Of a stretch of 64,000 bases of DNA, positions 1 to 10,918 are shown one piece after another. Positions within the stretch are counted from its first letter, which is position 1; every line of letters starts with the position of its first letter. This stretch comes from Erythroxylum novogranatense. Its lineage: Eukaryota > Streptophyta > Magnoliopsida > Malpighiales > Erythroxylaceae. The position numbers and the translations under genes were made by a program. A model generated the notes under the pieces. The model worked only from the letters and a program-made list of their open reading frames with translations. It did not search any database and was not told the DNA's origin. The stretch is taken from contig CM057233.1 of NCBI GenBank assembly GCA_029891385.1, forward strand, positions 52,282,063 through 52,346,062. Reading direction: 5' to 3'.

Positions 1-435
1 AGTTATTTAGTTAAAATTGGAGTTTGATAAGTTTTTAGAAATTAAAAAGATTAAGATGGAATAAGGGCTTTTAAGGTAGGTCATTAAAGTTTTTAAGGCT
101 TAAGGCTTAAAAAAATGGGCCTTGTAGTCTTAATATGCTAGTAAATGAAGAAGAAAGGAAGCTATTGAGCTAGGGTCCATGTAAGTTGCAATTAAAGGAG
201 AAAAGAATGAAGTAAAAGAATTGAGTTATATGGGAAACAAGTGATATAGCCGTATGGAGAAGGAAGAGTCACGAAATTACAAGGAACATTAGTGACTTAT
301 ATGAAACTACGTTGTTTTGATAAAAGGGGCTTACGTTATAAGTTAAAAAAATCAAGTTCCTTTAGTCTTTTAAGTTAGAAAGCTACGAAATTTTCAATGA
401 GAAGAGAGGGAGAGTGACTTTCGGCCAAAGGAAGG

Positions 436-482
436 AGAAGAAGAAGAAGAAGAAGAAGAAGAAGAAGAAGAAGAAGAAGAAG

Positions 483-512
<30 letters not shown>
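436..512 (+). repeat. (GAA)n microsatellite
   Basis: An uninterrupted GAA/AAG trinucleotide run of about 25 units. It sits in the LTR-like block at the place where other LTRs here also have a shorter purine-rich GAA tract (11160-11250, 17570-17640), so it is probably an expansion of an LTR-internal tract. Confidence 0.95.
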
Positions 513-518
<6 letters not shown>

Positions 519-2089
519 CTTTGGTTTATTTTGCTTTAGAAAAGGGAATTAGAGTGATCTTTAAGAAGAAAAAGGAAGAGGAAGAGTTTAATCTTTCCTT
601 GGAAGCAAAAAGAGAATTTCGTGGGTCACCTCCTAAGGTTTAAAGAGGCCATTGGAAGTTGAGGAGAGGTAAATTAATCAATCCTATAGCTAAAGGAATT
701 AAGGTGGGTGATTCCTTAATAATTGAGTTAATAGGCAATTTAACGTTTTTAAAATAAATGCAAATTCATGCTTTCCAATGATTTAAGAAGTTTGTATTAA
801 TATTTCTTTGTGAGGATTTAAACTTGTATGTGATGTTTTCTTGAATGAAAATTTATGTTGGAAATGTTGGCGAAATGATTTGATAAGTGAAAAAGATGGA
901 TTTTGTGATTTTGGCAAATTGATGTTTTCAAATGACTTAGAATGTTAATATGAATTACTCTTTGTTATGTGTTTAACTGGTATGTGAAATTCTCTGATTG
1001 TGAATTCATGTTAAAATGATGTGAATACTAGTTGTTATGTGCAAAAGACGAGAAATTGTGACTTCGGAAAAAGCTTTGCCATTTTGGCCCAGTTATGAGA
1101 AAGTAAATTGGTAAAGGCTAGTTACGGCTAATAATTTTGAATTGTGTGAATTATGTATTTTCTTTGGGTTTGTGGTGGTCCCATCTGAGTCAGGTACACC
1201 TGTCTACCTATAGGCTTCTCCCGCCTGCCCACTAGTGGCCGTGGAGTTTCTCTCAAGGACTCTATTCATCACGGCTACATGACGCTTCATGAAATGTGTA
1301 GTACGTTCTATTTCGGATCCACCCGAACCAATTTGTTTGTGAATTTGTGAAATGTTATGTTGTCTTGTGATGTGTTAAATGTGTAAATTCATTGAAGTGA
1401 TAAATTCTGTGAAAAGATTTGAAAAGTGAAAGTGATTAACGTAACATTGTTTTTGAAAATGAATGAATGATTAAATGATGATTTTTTCTTATTTCTCGTT
1501 TATTAAGTTGTTACCCACTGAGTCGTCGTGCTCACACCCCATTTTTCCCTCCACAGGCATCGAACGAGAAACCGAGTCATTGCATCGGGATTGAGGAAAT
1601 ACTCCGATGCATTTTGTTTTTGAAGTGATAATTGAGAAAACAATGCCTTAGGTTGTATTGTGGAGAAATGGTTCCCTTTGTATTTTGGATATTGCTACTT
1701 TCGATGTATTCGGGCTAGAATGCCCTTGAGACTTTGTATTGACTTATTCCATGTAAATGTAAGAGTTTTGAAGTTTAAATGTATCTTATGTATGTTTTGT
1801 TAAGAATGTATTGTTGTATGGTTGAGAATGACAAAAAGGAAAGAATGAAATCATGTGACTTTATGGATTAGAAATGAGTAGATGCTTAGGAGTGAGATTG
1901 CCTTATGGTTTGAGAATGTTTAGAAGCCTAGGAGTGTGTTGCTGCCATTGGATATTGAGTTTTTATGCAGGTACTTGAGTCGAGATGAATATAATTGAAG
2001 ATTATGGTTAGTTGCATAATAGGGGAGGTGCTGTCCAATTTTTCCTAAAATTGGGCAGCAACTTCACTTAGGTTTTAAAACACTTTAGA

Positions 2090-3150
2090 GCTTGAATTAG
2101 TTTGTATGGTCTTCTTGAAGAATGTAGAACATGTTTAGATATTTCCAATGACATAAAGTTTGTCACATTTGGACTTAGGATGAAAAAGTTATGGTAGCTG
2201 AAAGGTTTCAGCTACTGTTGTTACTCCTGAAATTTTGTAGAACCTTTGAAGGGGTTTTTCACCCTCTTAGAGACAGTTTTGATTTTTCTTTCTTCATGAA
2301 AAATGTAGATTATCCTTCTATCTTTAACATGAGGTATGATTTGCAATTATAGGAGTTAGGAATAAAAAGTTATGAGGTGTGGAATGTTGATAGTTACTGT
2401 TCACTTAGGTAAATTTACTGTTTCATTGATCTTTTTATAGGCTGAAACTTTGAGTGTGTTTTTACCCTCTTTAATGATTGAATTGATTTTTGCACTCTTC
2501 ATGAAACTTGTAGGTAATCCTTTCTTATTTCTATTGAGGTATTCTATGCCTTATTTCGAGTTAGGAGTAAAAAGTTATGGGGATTAGACCTAGTTCAGTT
2601 ACTGTTCATTTGGCAATTTTGGGCAGAACCTTTGGGAGGGTTTTTCACCACTTTAGAGCTTGTTTTAGTTTTTCCATCCTTCATAGAACATGTAGATTAT
2701 CTTTTTCCCTTTCCAAAGAGGTATCATTTGCAATTATTGGAGTTAAGAATAAAAAGTTATAAGGTTAGAAAGATTTCAGGTACTATTCATTTGGTCAATT
2801 TACTGTTCCATTGGTATTTTTATAGGCAGAAACTTTGAGGGTATTTTTACCTCTTTAAATGACTAAACTGACTTTTGCACTCTTCATGAAAGTTGTAAAT
2901 TATCTCTTTATCTTTCCAATGAGGTAAAATGTGTCATTTTTTGACCTGTGTGTTAAAAGATATGAATTTTCAAATTTTTGACATTGTGTAGGAAAATTTA
3001 ATTTTTGGCTGAAACTTTGAAGCAATTTATGGCCCTCTTAATGGCTAAATTAGTTTCTAAATCCTTCTAGGAAGTTGTAGAGCTTCCTTTTACCTTTTTA
3101 TTGATACTAAATTTATGAATTTTAGACTTCGGGAGAAAAAGTTATGATGT
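2090..3150 (+). repeat. Degenerate tandem array with ~181/205 bp alternating period
   Basis: Six diverged units each contain, in order, CTTCATGAAA-like, TGTAGATTAT-like, CTTTCCAATGAGGTA-like and AAAAAGTTATG-like blocks. The GTTATG/GATATG landmark falls at 2188, 2369, 2574, 2756, 2959 and 3141, giving spacings of 181, 205, 182, 203 and 182. The alternation means the real unit is a dimer of about 385 bp. There is no coding potential. Related units occur at 8453-9233 and 16275-16813 in other LTRs. Confidence 0.85.
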
Positions 3151-3732
3151 TTGTAAACTCTGAAATTTTCCTACAATTCCAGACTTCACCCTTAGACGTA
3201 GTCATGTCTAGTCTCTAAATCTCTTAGACGTGCCCACTCCTAATCTCTGAATGTCCTCTCACTCTTTTGTTTGGAACATTTTCGTTTGGCCTCGGATTCA
3301 CTCGGTTTTTTAAGCGTTGGTTTTCTTAAAAAAAATTTCTACCCCTTTTGATAAAATTAGAGATTCGGGTTTTAGTGGGAATTTATGGATACTATTAAAG
3401 CAAGCCAATTATGTGACGATATTGAATATTTCTCCGTTTTTGGATGATTTTGCGGTCTATAGAGATCCGATTAAGGAGATTTCTTATTCTATTTGACCAA
3501 GAGACATGGAATTTCATTTGAGCTAAGGAATCGGATTTTTATTATGGGCCCTAAGCAGATCAATTTTATTGGAGGATAAATGGGGTAAATTTATCAAGTT
3601 TTGTTCGGATGACGTTAAATTAAGTTCGATTTGAGTTTTCTTTCGTGGTGAGGAATTCCTCCCTCGTGAGATGTGCGTCCAGATGTCACATAGGACATCG
3701 GGCACACGACTCACCGGGGAGGGGTTCTAACA

Positions 3733-4630
3733 ATTTCTCTCTAAAAACAACCATGACTCACTCTCAACTACCCCAATCTTTCATATTAAACACAATAAAT
3801 GCATCTAACTAACAAATAAACAACATTAAACCAATTTACTTACCAATCAAGTCTCAAATCTTTAAATCTTCCGAAATTTTCTTCTCCAAGCCCTAACATC
3901 TTCGATTCTCTCCCACAGCCACACAAAACTTCATCTGTTCAAGGCTTACGGTTGGCCTTAACAATAAGAAGGGAGCAAGCAAGAGGAGAGGCAAAGATCG
4001 AAGATCACCAAGAGGAAGAAGGAGGATCGATCGAAGGAGAAGAAATCAGTCCTTAAGGGGGAGAAAACAAGTTTTTTGCAAAGAGTTTAAAACCTAAGGC
4101 ATTTAAGGGGTTGATCTTAAGCTATTGGCCTTTTTCCTCAAATACACATAAAGCTCCTTGTTCTTTTCACAATTTATTTCCAGTCCAATTTGTCTTGAAA
4201 TTTCAATGGCTTGACATTTTTATTCCTAGAATCACAAATCTAAATTTCCCATTGCCATTGGACAGTTATTCAGTACTATACAGTCAATCAGTCCGTCACT
4301 CGAAAATTTTCCGGTCCGGACATTTACTCCCAAAATTTTCAGAAATATTTACTAAGGTTCACTATCAACTGACGATCACTCTAATACAATCCCAATTCAA
4401 TCATTCAAACCCAATTATTCCATAATTCCCACTAATTCATAAACCACATCATTTTCACAATTAAATGTCGGGAATGTCAGAAATGCATGTACCTATATGT
4501 GCACGTGAAAAGAAACGCATTCCTCTATAAATAAAGGCCAAAAGAATACTCAAATCAGTATATGCAATAAAACCTATTAGACCGTCACAATTTGCCAGTA
4601 TAACCCTCCCATCGGGGATGGGACGTTACA
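3733..4630 (-). mobile_element. Fragment of a minus-oriented gypsy LTR
   Basis: The right end reads CCATCGGGGATGGGACGTTACA. Reverse-complemented, this starts TGTAACGTCCC, as in the LTR that ends at 10888 and the fragment that ends at 42375. A short AATGTCGGGAATGTCAGAAA stretch about 150 bp inside is shared with both. The LTR interrupts LINE-B, whose C-terminal coding resumes at 4631. Its left part is hidden by, or lost to, the plus-oriented LTR sequence ending at 3732. Confidence 0.65.
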
Positions 4631-6640
4631 CACCATCTAGCTGGATTGCATTTCTTATTTTCCAAATTATATAAATAGCGCAGAGAAATTCTAATGCTAG
4701 TCGAGTTGCTTTGCACCTCATAAGGGCTCCCTTGGCTTCTAACTGGATCCATTTAATAGCATATAATAAAGACCCCATTTCTCTTCTGATACTCAACCAG
4801 CACTACTTCCCCTAAGTTTGTTCATCAAATTATCACGGATCATGGCTAGTTTTTTCGGTAAGGGGGAGTCTCTATGGTGGGGCATCCAATCCCATATAGG
4901 TACACCCCTAAGATAGATAGTATAGATCCATTTCACCCACATCGAGTTGGCTTCGCCGTAAATATTCCATAGCATTTTCGCTAGTAAGGTCGACTTCCAA
5001 AATTTACAATTTTTCAACCCAAGTCCACCTTCCTCTTTAGGCATGCAAATATTGTCCCAAGCTACCCGATAATGCTTATCTCCCCATAGGAAGACCCAAC
5101 ATATGGAGGCAATTTTTTTAAAGATCACCACTAGAATGGGGAACGCCTAAAGCCAAAAGGATAACACACCTTGAATGACTAAATTGATTAATTTTGTCCA
5201 GCTTGCTTAGGATAGGATTTTTCCATTCCATATGTTGATAAAAGATTCCACAGCTTCTATAAGATTGGAAAATTGAGCAACCGATACCTTCACTGGGGCT
5301 AGGGGTACACCCAGGTATCGGACAGGGATTTCACCAATACCAAACTCCATCATCTGTAAAATGTCCTCTCTATTTCGGCTGCATACACCACCAAGGAAAA
5401 TATTGGATTTTAGAGGGTTCACCCTCAAACTAGCCACCCTATTAAGATCATTCAGTCCATCTAATAACACATGGATAGAAATGGGGTCTCCTCGAGAGAG
5501 TAGTATGAGGTCGTCAACAAAAGCCAAGTGTGTGATCCTAAGTTGCTTGCATTTAGGATGAAAATTAAAAGAGGGATCGGACGTCCTCAATTTAAGCACT
5601 CTGGAAAGGTGTTCTAAGTAGAATAAGAACAAAATAGGTGACATCGAGTCTCCATGTCTTAAGCCTCTCCTCCCTTTAAACATGCCATGGAGATTTCCAT
5701 TTATCAATATCGAAAAGGATTTCGTTGTGACACACTCAATAATCCAATCAACAAAACAATCGAGGAATCCCAACTCCTTCATCATTTCCTCTAAAAATTC
5801 CCAGGAAACCATATCATAAACTTTGGTAATGTCAACTTTTAACAGACATCGAGGCGCATTGGGCTTTCTATTGTAACCTCTTGCCAATTCCTGCGCAAGA
5901 AAAATGTTATCTAGTATATTCCAGTTTGGAACAAATGCTAATTAGGCTGGATCTATGATTTCACCCACTACCTCTGTCATATGCTCTGTCAAAATCTTTG
6001 AGATCACTTTATACACCACGTTTAAACAAGCAATGGGCCGAAAGTCAGAAACTTTCAGTGAAGTCTTCATTTTAGGGATAAGGGTGATGATGGTATGATT
6101 TAGTTGTTTTAACAGTCGCCCATTCTCAAAAAATTCATGTACTACTTCCGTAACATCACAACCAACCTGCTCCCACTGATATTTGAAGAAGGCTACAGTA
6201 TACCCATCTGCCCCTGGTGTTTTCTTATTCCCAATATCAAACATAGCTCATCAGACGTCCACATTTGTAATTGGAGCCTACAGTTTGTCACATATCTCAC
6301 GAATTATAAGCTCTCCATTTATGACAATATGGGGGTCCAACCTTTCGTGTGTGCTTGAGGAACCAAGGAGCTCCAGGTAATAAGTGACTAGGAAAGTAGC
6401 AACTTCCTCTATTGAAGTGGTTTTAGAACCGTCATCTTTAAGGAGGTGAGTAATTTCATTCATCCTGCTCCTTTTCCTTACCACAACCAAAAAATACCTG
6501 GTATTTCTGTCAGCCTCCATCAGGTGTCTGCACTTAGCTTTTTGCTGGAAAAACATTTGCTCAGCCTTTTGCAAAAACAAAACATGTTTTCTTTTGGAAT
6601 TCAGTAAACTTGTTAAATACAGATCTGCATGATTATTCAA
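4631..6640 (-). pseudogene. LINE-B, L1-type ORF2: reverse transcriptase to C-terminal part
   Basis: Read on the minus strand from 6640, the frames cover a KAKCRHLMEADRNT segment (start of the RT region), RPIACLNVVYKVISKIL (RT finger), a palm segment with the active-site motif AFVDD, RYLGVPLAP, and a C-terminal AWDN/GGLGLKN segment. Close to 4631 there is an IYIIWKIRNAI-like end typical of plant L1 ORF2. Reverse transcriptase would copy the element RNA during target-primed integration. Stops and frameshifts split it at about 5132-5206, 5888-5941 and 6245-6277, so it is dead. The upstream part of the same element lies at 10889-10918 and 25663-26582, separated by LTR insertions. Confidence 0.9.
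6636..6640 (+). repeat. Target-site duplication TTCAA, left copy
   Basis: TTCAA lies just left of TATAACATCC at 6641. The matching TTCAA is at 10889-10893, just right of GGATGTTACA. Removing the insert and one TTCAA keeps LINE-B in one frame, which supports both borders. Confidence 0.85.
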
Positions 6641-9600
6641 TATAACATCCCACTCCCGCATGACCCGAACCCGACATCGATGGTGATATCCGCATCCAGG
6701 CCCCGCGAGGGTGGCGTGCTACAACACTTAGTCCAAACTCAGTATAAATTTTTTTTTAACATACACATATAATATATATTCTGCGAAAAACAATTCATAT
6801 AAACAATCATCGGTAATTTCAATGACCACGGGGGCCCTTTTTATAAATACAATTTCATTCAGTTTGTTGCCTTTACAACATGACCTAATCATAATTAATA
6901 CAAAAATTTAGAAAATACATTTCTATCAGAAACTAATGCAAACACAAACTGATCCCAACCTCTTTTCTCACTCACACGCGGTTGCTATACACCCGTTGTC
7001 TAACAGGGTATTCTTCTGGGTCCTGAAAAATAATTGCAAATTTTGGGTAAGTTTTGTGAACTTAGTGAGGTAACCATCATCGATGGTTCACTCAATTCAT
7101 GCAACACATCAATTCACATAACATATATTCACATTGTTGCATATTTGATCACGCTTCACAATTTCACTAACATAGACAATTTGATACTTTTCATTAAATT
7201 AGACATCCATAACCAATTGAATTTATACAACATTCAAGCATAATACTGATTGTTTCATAATTCACATTCGAAAGTACTGCATGATTGGTACCACATAAGC
7301 ATAAAGCGATTAGCCTTTCACTTAATCAAAGAGACTAAAATCGATGCATATGACATACGCGTGTGACACATTTCCATTTTATTTCAAATGTTGTGATGAG
7401 AGCGCGAATCGTCCTAATATAGGCGCGATTAATCGTTGAGCTGAGAACTTTGAATCGTCCTAATATGGGCGCATTAATCGCCGAGCACGAGGTTTTGAAT
7501 CATTGCGGAGCTCGAGGCCAAATATAAGCGTTGAAATTTATAGCTTGCCGGTCCTTCTTTCACAATCATGGTTATTAATCGATCGTGCGTTCATGCATGG
7601 AATGCATCTGTCCCAATTTAACAATAATTGCATCACAATTAATCCACATGTCACAATTAGGTAGTGGCTGTATCACAATCAATTCACGTATCACAATTTA
7701 TCATATCAGAGACAATTAAGTTACAGATTCACAAACAGATAACACTTCTATGTCATAGCTCCCAATACATCGGACCTTCTGTCTGGAATCCATAGTCATA
7801 ATCAATCACAAAACCCGTCATTATTCACCACAGTAGACATATAATAATCGAGAGAATCATCTAGGTTACTCACCTATAACTTCCGAGCTAATGCCTGGAA
7901 GTCTCAACAACGTCGGTGGATCGACGCTCCAAATGTGCCTCTATAACATTCAAATTATTCACACATTACTAAATGTGCAATCAGAAAGATTTAATAATGC
8001 ACAAGTAACAATTAAAAAGTGTACAATGCATGTTCATGACATTCCTGGCATTATCCCATAATTCACATCACAAAAGATTCCCTTATGACTTAGGAAACCA
8101 TAGGTACCAAATCACGCAATTTGGACATCTATAGGTCCAATTATTGATAAAACATAGACCAGAAAAATGATTGTCCGGTCCCCTCACTTTGACCTAACCC
8201 ATCCACATTAATTTTATCTCTAAAATTTCTCAATGTCACATAGAAATGAAATTAAATATTTCACAACTCCGATGCCTCAAGAATCAGGTCAATCGGATGT
8301 TGGATTTAAAAGTTATAAACAAAAGTGGAGAGAGATCGGTTTAGGAAAATACACGCCCTAATTGAGTCAATGGTTGTAGTCGATTAGGTCAACTACAGTG
8401 ACCGACTGGAAGCTTTATTCTTTCTTCTGCCGACATCCCAACTTTCACAAGTCATAACTCCTTACTCCGAACTCTAAATTGGACAAAATTAGTATCAATT
8501 TCAAGATAAACGAGATCTCTACAAGTTTTATGAAGGACACAAAAACCAATTTTATCTCTAAGGGTGTCAAAAATGCAACCAAAATTACTGCCTACACAAT
8601 GTTTCCCAAAACAGTATACCATTTTGCAAAAATCATAACTTTCCATTCCTTCTGCCAAAAATTCCAAAATTTATGTAAAAAGAAAGATCAAAACATGTTC
8701 TACAACTTTCATGAATAACTTGGAAGCAAATTCAACCTAGAAACACATCAAATTCTCAAGAAAAGTTTCTGCCCACGTGTGTCACCTTGAACAGTATACA
8801 ATCTTCTAAAAATCATAATTCCCTACTCAAATGTCCAAAAAATCCATACTTTATACCCATGAAAAGATCAGACAACATACTACAATTCTTATGAAGGACT
8901 TAGAAGCAAATTACATCTCTACCTAGCTCAAAATCTCCCTTAATGTGGCTGCCCTGTTTAAGAGTGTTAAGTCACCATAGAACCTAAACCACATCAAAAC
9001 TTTACAAAATCATAATTTATAATCTACACATCCAAAATTAGCATACTATACCTCATTTTAAAGCTAATTCATTCTTTTACAACTTTCCAAAAGATCACTT
9101 AAGCTAATTCCAATCATAACAGTCCACAATTAGCTTTAGAACACAGAAATCACAAGACCTATACACTTAGAGCCATTTGAACACAAAACACATTTTGATC
9201 TGAATTACCACCTGAATATTAACAAATCATAAATTTCAACCTACAAATCAAGAAAATTCATACTTAGTGGTGTTAGAAAGCTAACAAGTAAATATTCAAC
9301 TTTCATAAAGACCAATTTCACAAAATCAGTCTACTTTAGCTTAGAAAAATTTCCAAAGTTCTGGTCACAAATCAGTCAATGTGATATACACCACTATTCA
9401 CCCTGCACATTTATCTAACTTTCAAAGCCAAATTGGAAACCCTTTAAACCACAATTGGACAGAACTTCCTTCATAAGAATTCTAGCCAAACTTCTTAATT
9501 TTAATACAAGCCAAAGATCATCTCAATTGCTAAACTATATAAAGAGTTATGGCTAATACATTGAAGCATACTTAAGATCAAGTTGCTGCAAAAAATTTTC

Positions 9601-10888
9601 CAGATTTGCCACCATTCATTCAATCTTTACATCTAACTCATCTTATACCTCCTTATACCTTGACCATCTCCTCCATTACAATTCCTCATCATTCCCTACC
9701 TAATTCAACTCAATAAACTAATCACAAACAAAGCATGATCTAGAATTTATCATTAACCAAAAACAAAGCATATATACATATCCATTAATAAGCAATGTTC
9801 TACACTCAGCTAATCACCCCTTTAGAAATCATTCAATTTCTAGACCTCTATATACCCTTACATGCATTATTACTCATCCTATATATCCAAAAACAAGATA
9901 TGAACATAATATTTCATCACCCAAGACATATACATAAACCTTGTAAAATCAAAGCATCAAGATACTTAAGTTACTCATCATATTTATTGAAATTAACCAT
10001 ACCTATGACATTAGAAGCTAAACTTACTTGGTTAAGCTTTGATTTCTTCAAGATCTTCAAGAGTACCCCAAATCCCTAACTCCCCAAACAACCCACGTTC
10101 ATCATCTCCATAAGAGGTAGAGATAGGGTTTTTATGGTGAGAAAGAGAGAGTAAGGTGACAAGGAAGCAAGTAAGAGATGAGAGCTACGCTTAAAGTTGG
10201 AGGAGACCAAAACCCATGGAGAAGACGAAGAGAGGAGCTACGAAATTGGTGGAGAAAAGCCATAATAAATCACCAAAGCCCTTTGAAAAGAAAAACATTG
10301 TGCAAAACAAACAAAAAGGGAGGGTATTTCACTTTATAAGAAGTGGTGTGGCAAGTGACACATGTCACTTGCCACATGCCACTTTCTTATTGCTCCAATT
10401 GGTCCATCCAATAACAAGTTTATTTAATCTCCAAATTTTAATCCAATTGTCTCCTAATTTTCAATAACACTTGTCAAAAATTCCTAAAGTCATGCATCAA
10501 AAATTCCAATGTTATTTAACAGTAAATGCTACTACCGTTTATCATTTGATTTGCCACTGAGCATTTTTCCTAGTCCAAAATGTTACCCCCAAAAAATTTC
10601 AGAAAATTTTCCCAAAATTCTCCAAAATTCGAAAACAACAAATTTCACTTTCTAAATCAATTTTCAATACCATTAACCCATAAATCTCAAAACAATCACA
10701 TTTATTTCCAATTATACCCGGAATGTCAATGAATGCATATACAATTATTGTTATGTGCATGTGCAAAAATTGACATTCATATATATTTAGCAGCCATAAT
10801 ATGCATGAATATGTCGAGCTATGTTTCCACACTCTTAACCCGTCCCAAATGACCAATTTACCCTTCCCATCGATGATAGGATGTTACA
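6641..10888 (-). mobile_element. Solo LTR (or LTR-only element), 4.25 kb, minus orientation
   Basis: The ends are nearly perfect inverted copies: TATAACATCC at the left and GGATGTTACA at the right, flanked by the 5-bp duplication TTCAA. Several blocks are reverse complements of the element 2 LTR, for example the ACCATCATCGATGGTTCACT region near 7073 and the CACCTATAACTTCCGAGC region near 7871. The insert has no protease, RT or integrase coding, no primer-binding site and no second LTR, so the simplest reading is a solo LTR left by LTR-LTR recombination. A noncoding non-autonomous element is the alternative. It holds a ~55 bp repeat pair at 7390-7500 and a ~180 bp periodic array at 8440-9240. 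Confidence 0.8.
8440..9240 (-). repeat. Degenerate ~180 bp periodic array inside the solo LTR
   Basis: The landmark CATAAC/CATAAT/CATAAA (reverse complement of GTTATG) falls at 8453, 8634, 8814, 9011 and 9228, with spacings of 181, 180, 197 and 217. Blocks such as ACAACTTTCATGAA and TATGAAGGAC recur between the landmarks. It is the same repeat type as 2090-3150, on the opposite strand. Confidence 0.75.
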
Positions 10889-10918
10889 TTCAAGCAGTGT
10901 TGGTAGGCCAACTGAAAA
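10889..10918 (-). pseudogene. LINE-B sliver between two LTR insertions
   Basis: These 30 bases are all that separates the solo LTR (ending 10888) from element 1 (starting 10919). Read on the minus strand they continue the LINE-B frame between the part at 25663 and the part ending at 6640. The piece includes one TTCAA (10889-10893) and one GAAAA (10914-10918) target duplication. Confidence 0.8.

Larger units (their letters stand above)
1..3732 (+). mobile_element. LTR-derived region (Ty3/gypsy type), left-truncated by the window
   Basis: This stretch has no long open frame. It holds marks also seen in the plus-oriented LTRs further on: a CTTCTCCCGCCTGCCC motif near 1206, an ACCCACTGAGTCGTCGTGCT block near 1513, and a purine-rich GAA tract upstream. 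It ends at GGGGTTCTAACA, a normal LTR 3' end. The start, expected to read TGTTAGAACCCC, lies left of the window, so I cannot tell a solo LTR from a 3' LTR or from two joined LTR pieces. It is followed directly by sequence of a different, minus-oriented LTR, so it probably inserted into that one. The family assignment is inference from shared motifs. Confidence 0.5.

Noticed and set aside
4111..4425. 104-codon plus-strand frame
   Set aside because: It lies in the minus-oriented LTR fragment, has no family resemblance and is not kept in the related LTRs.
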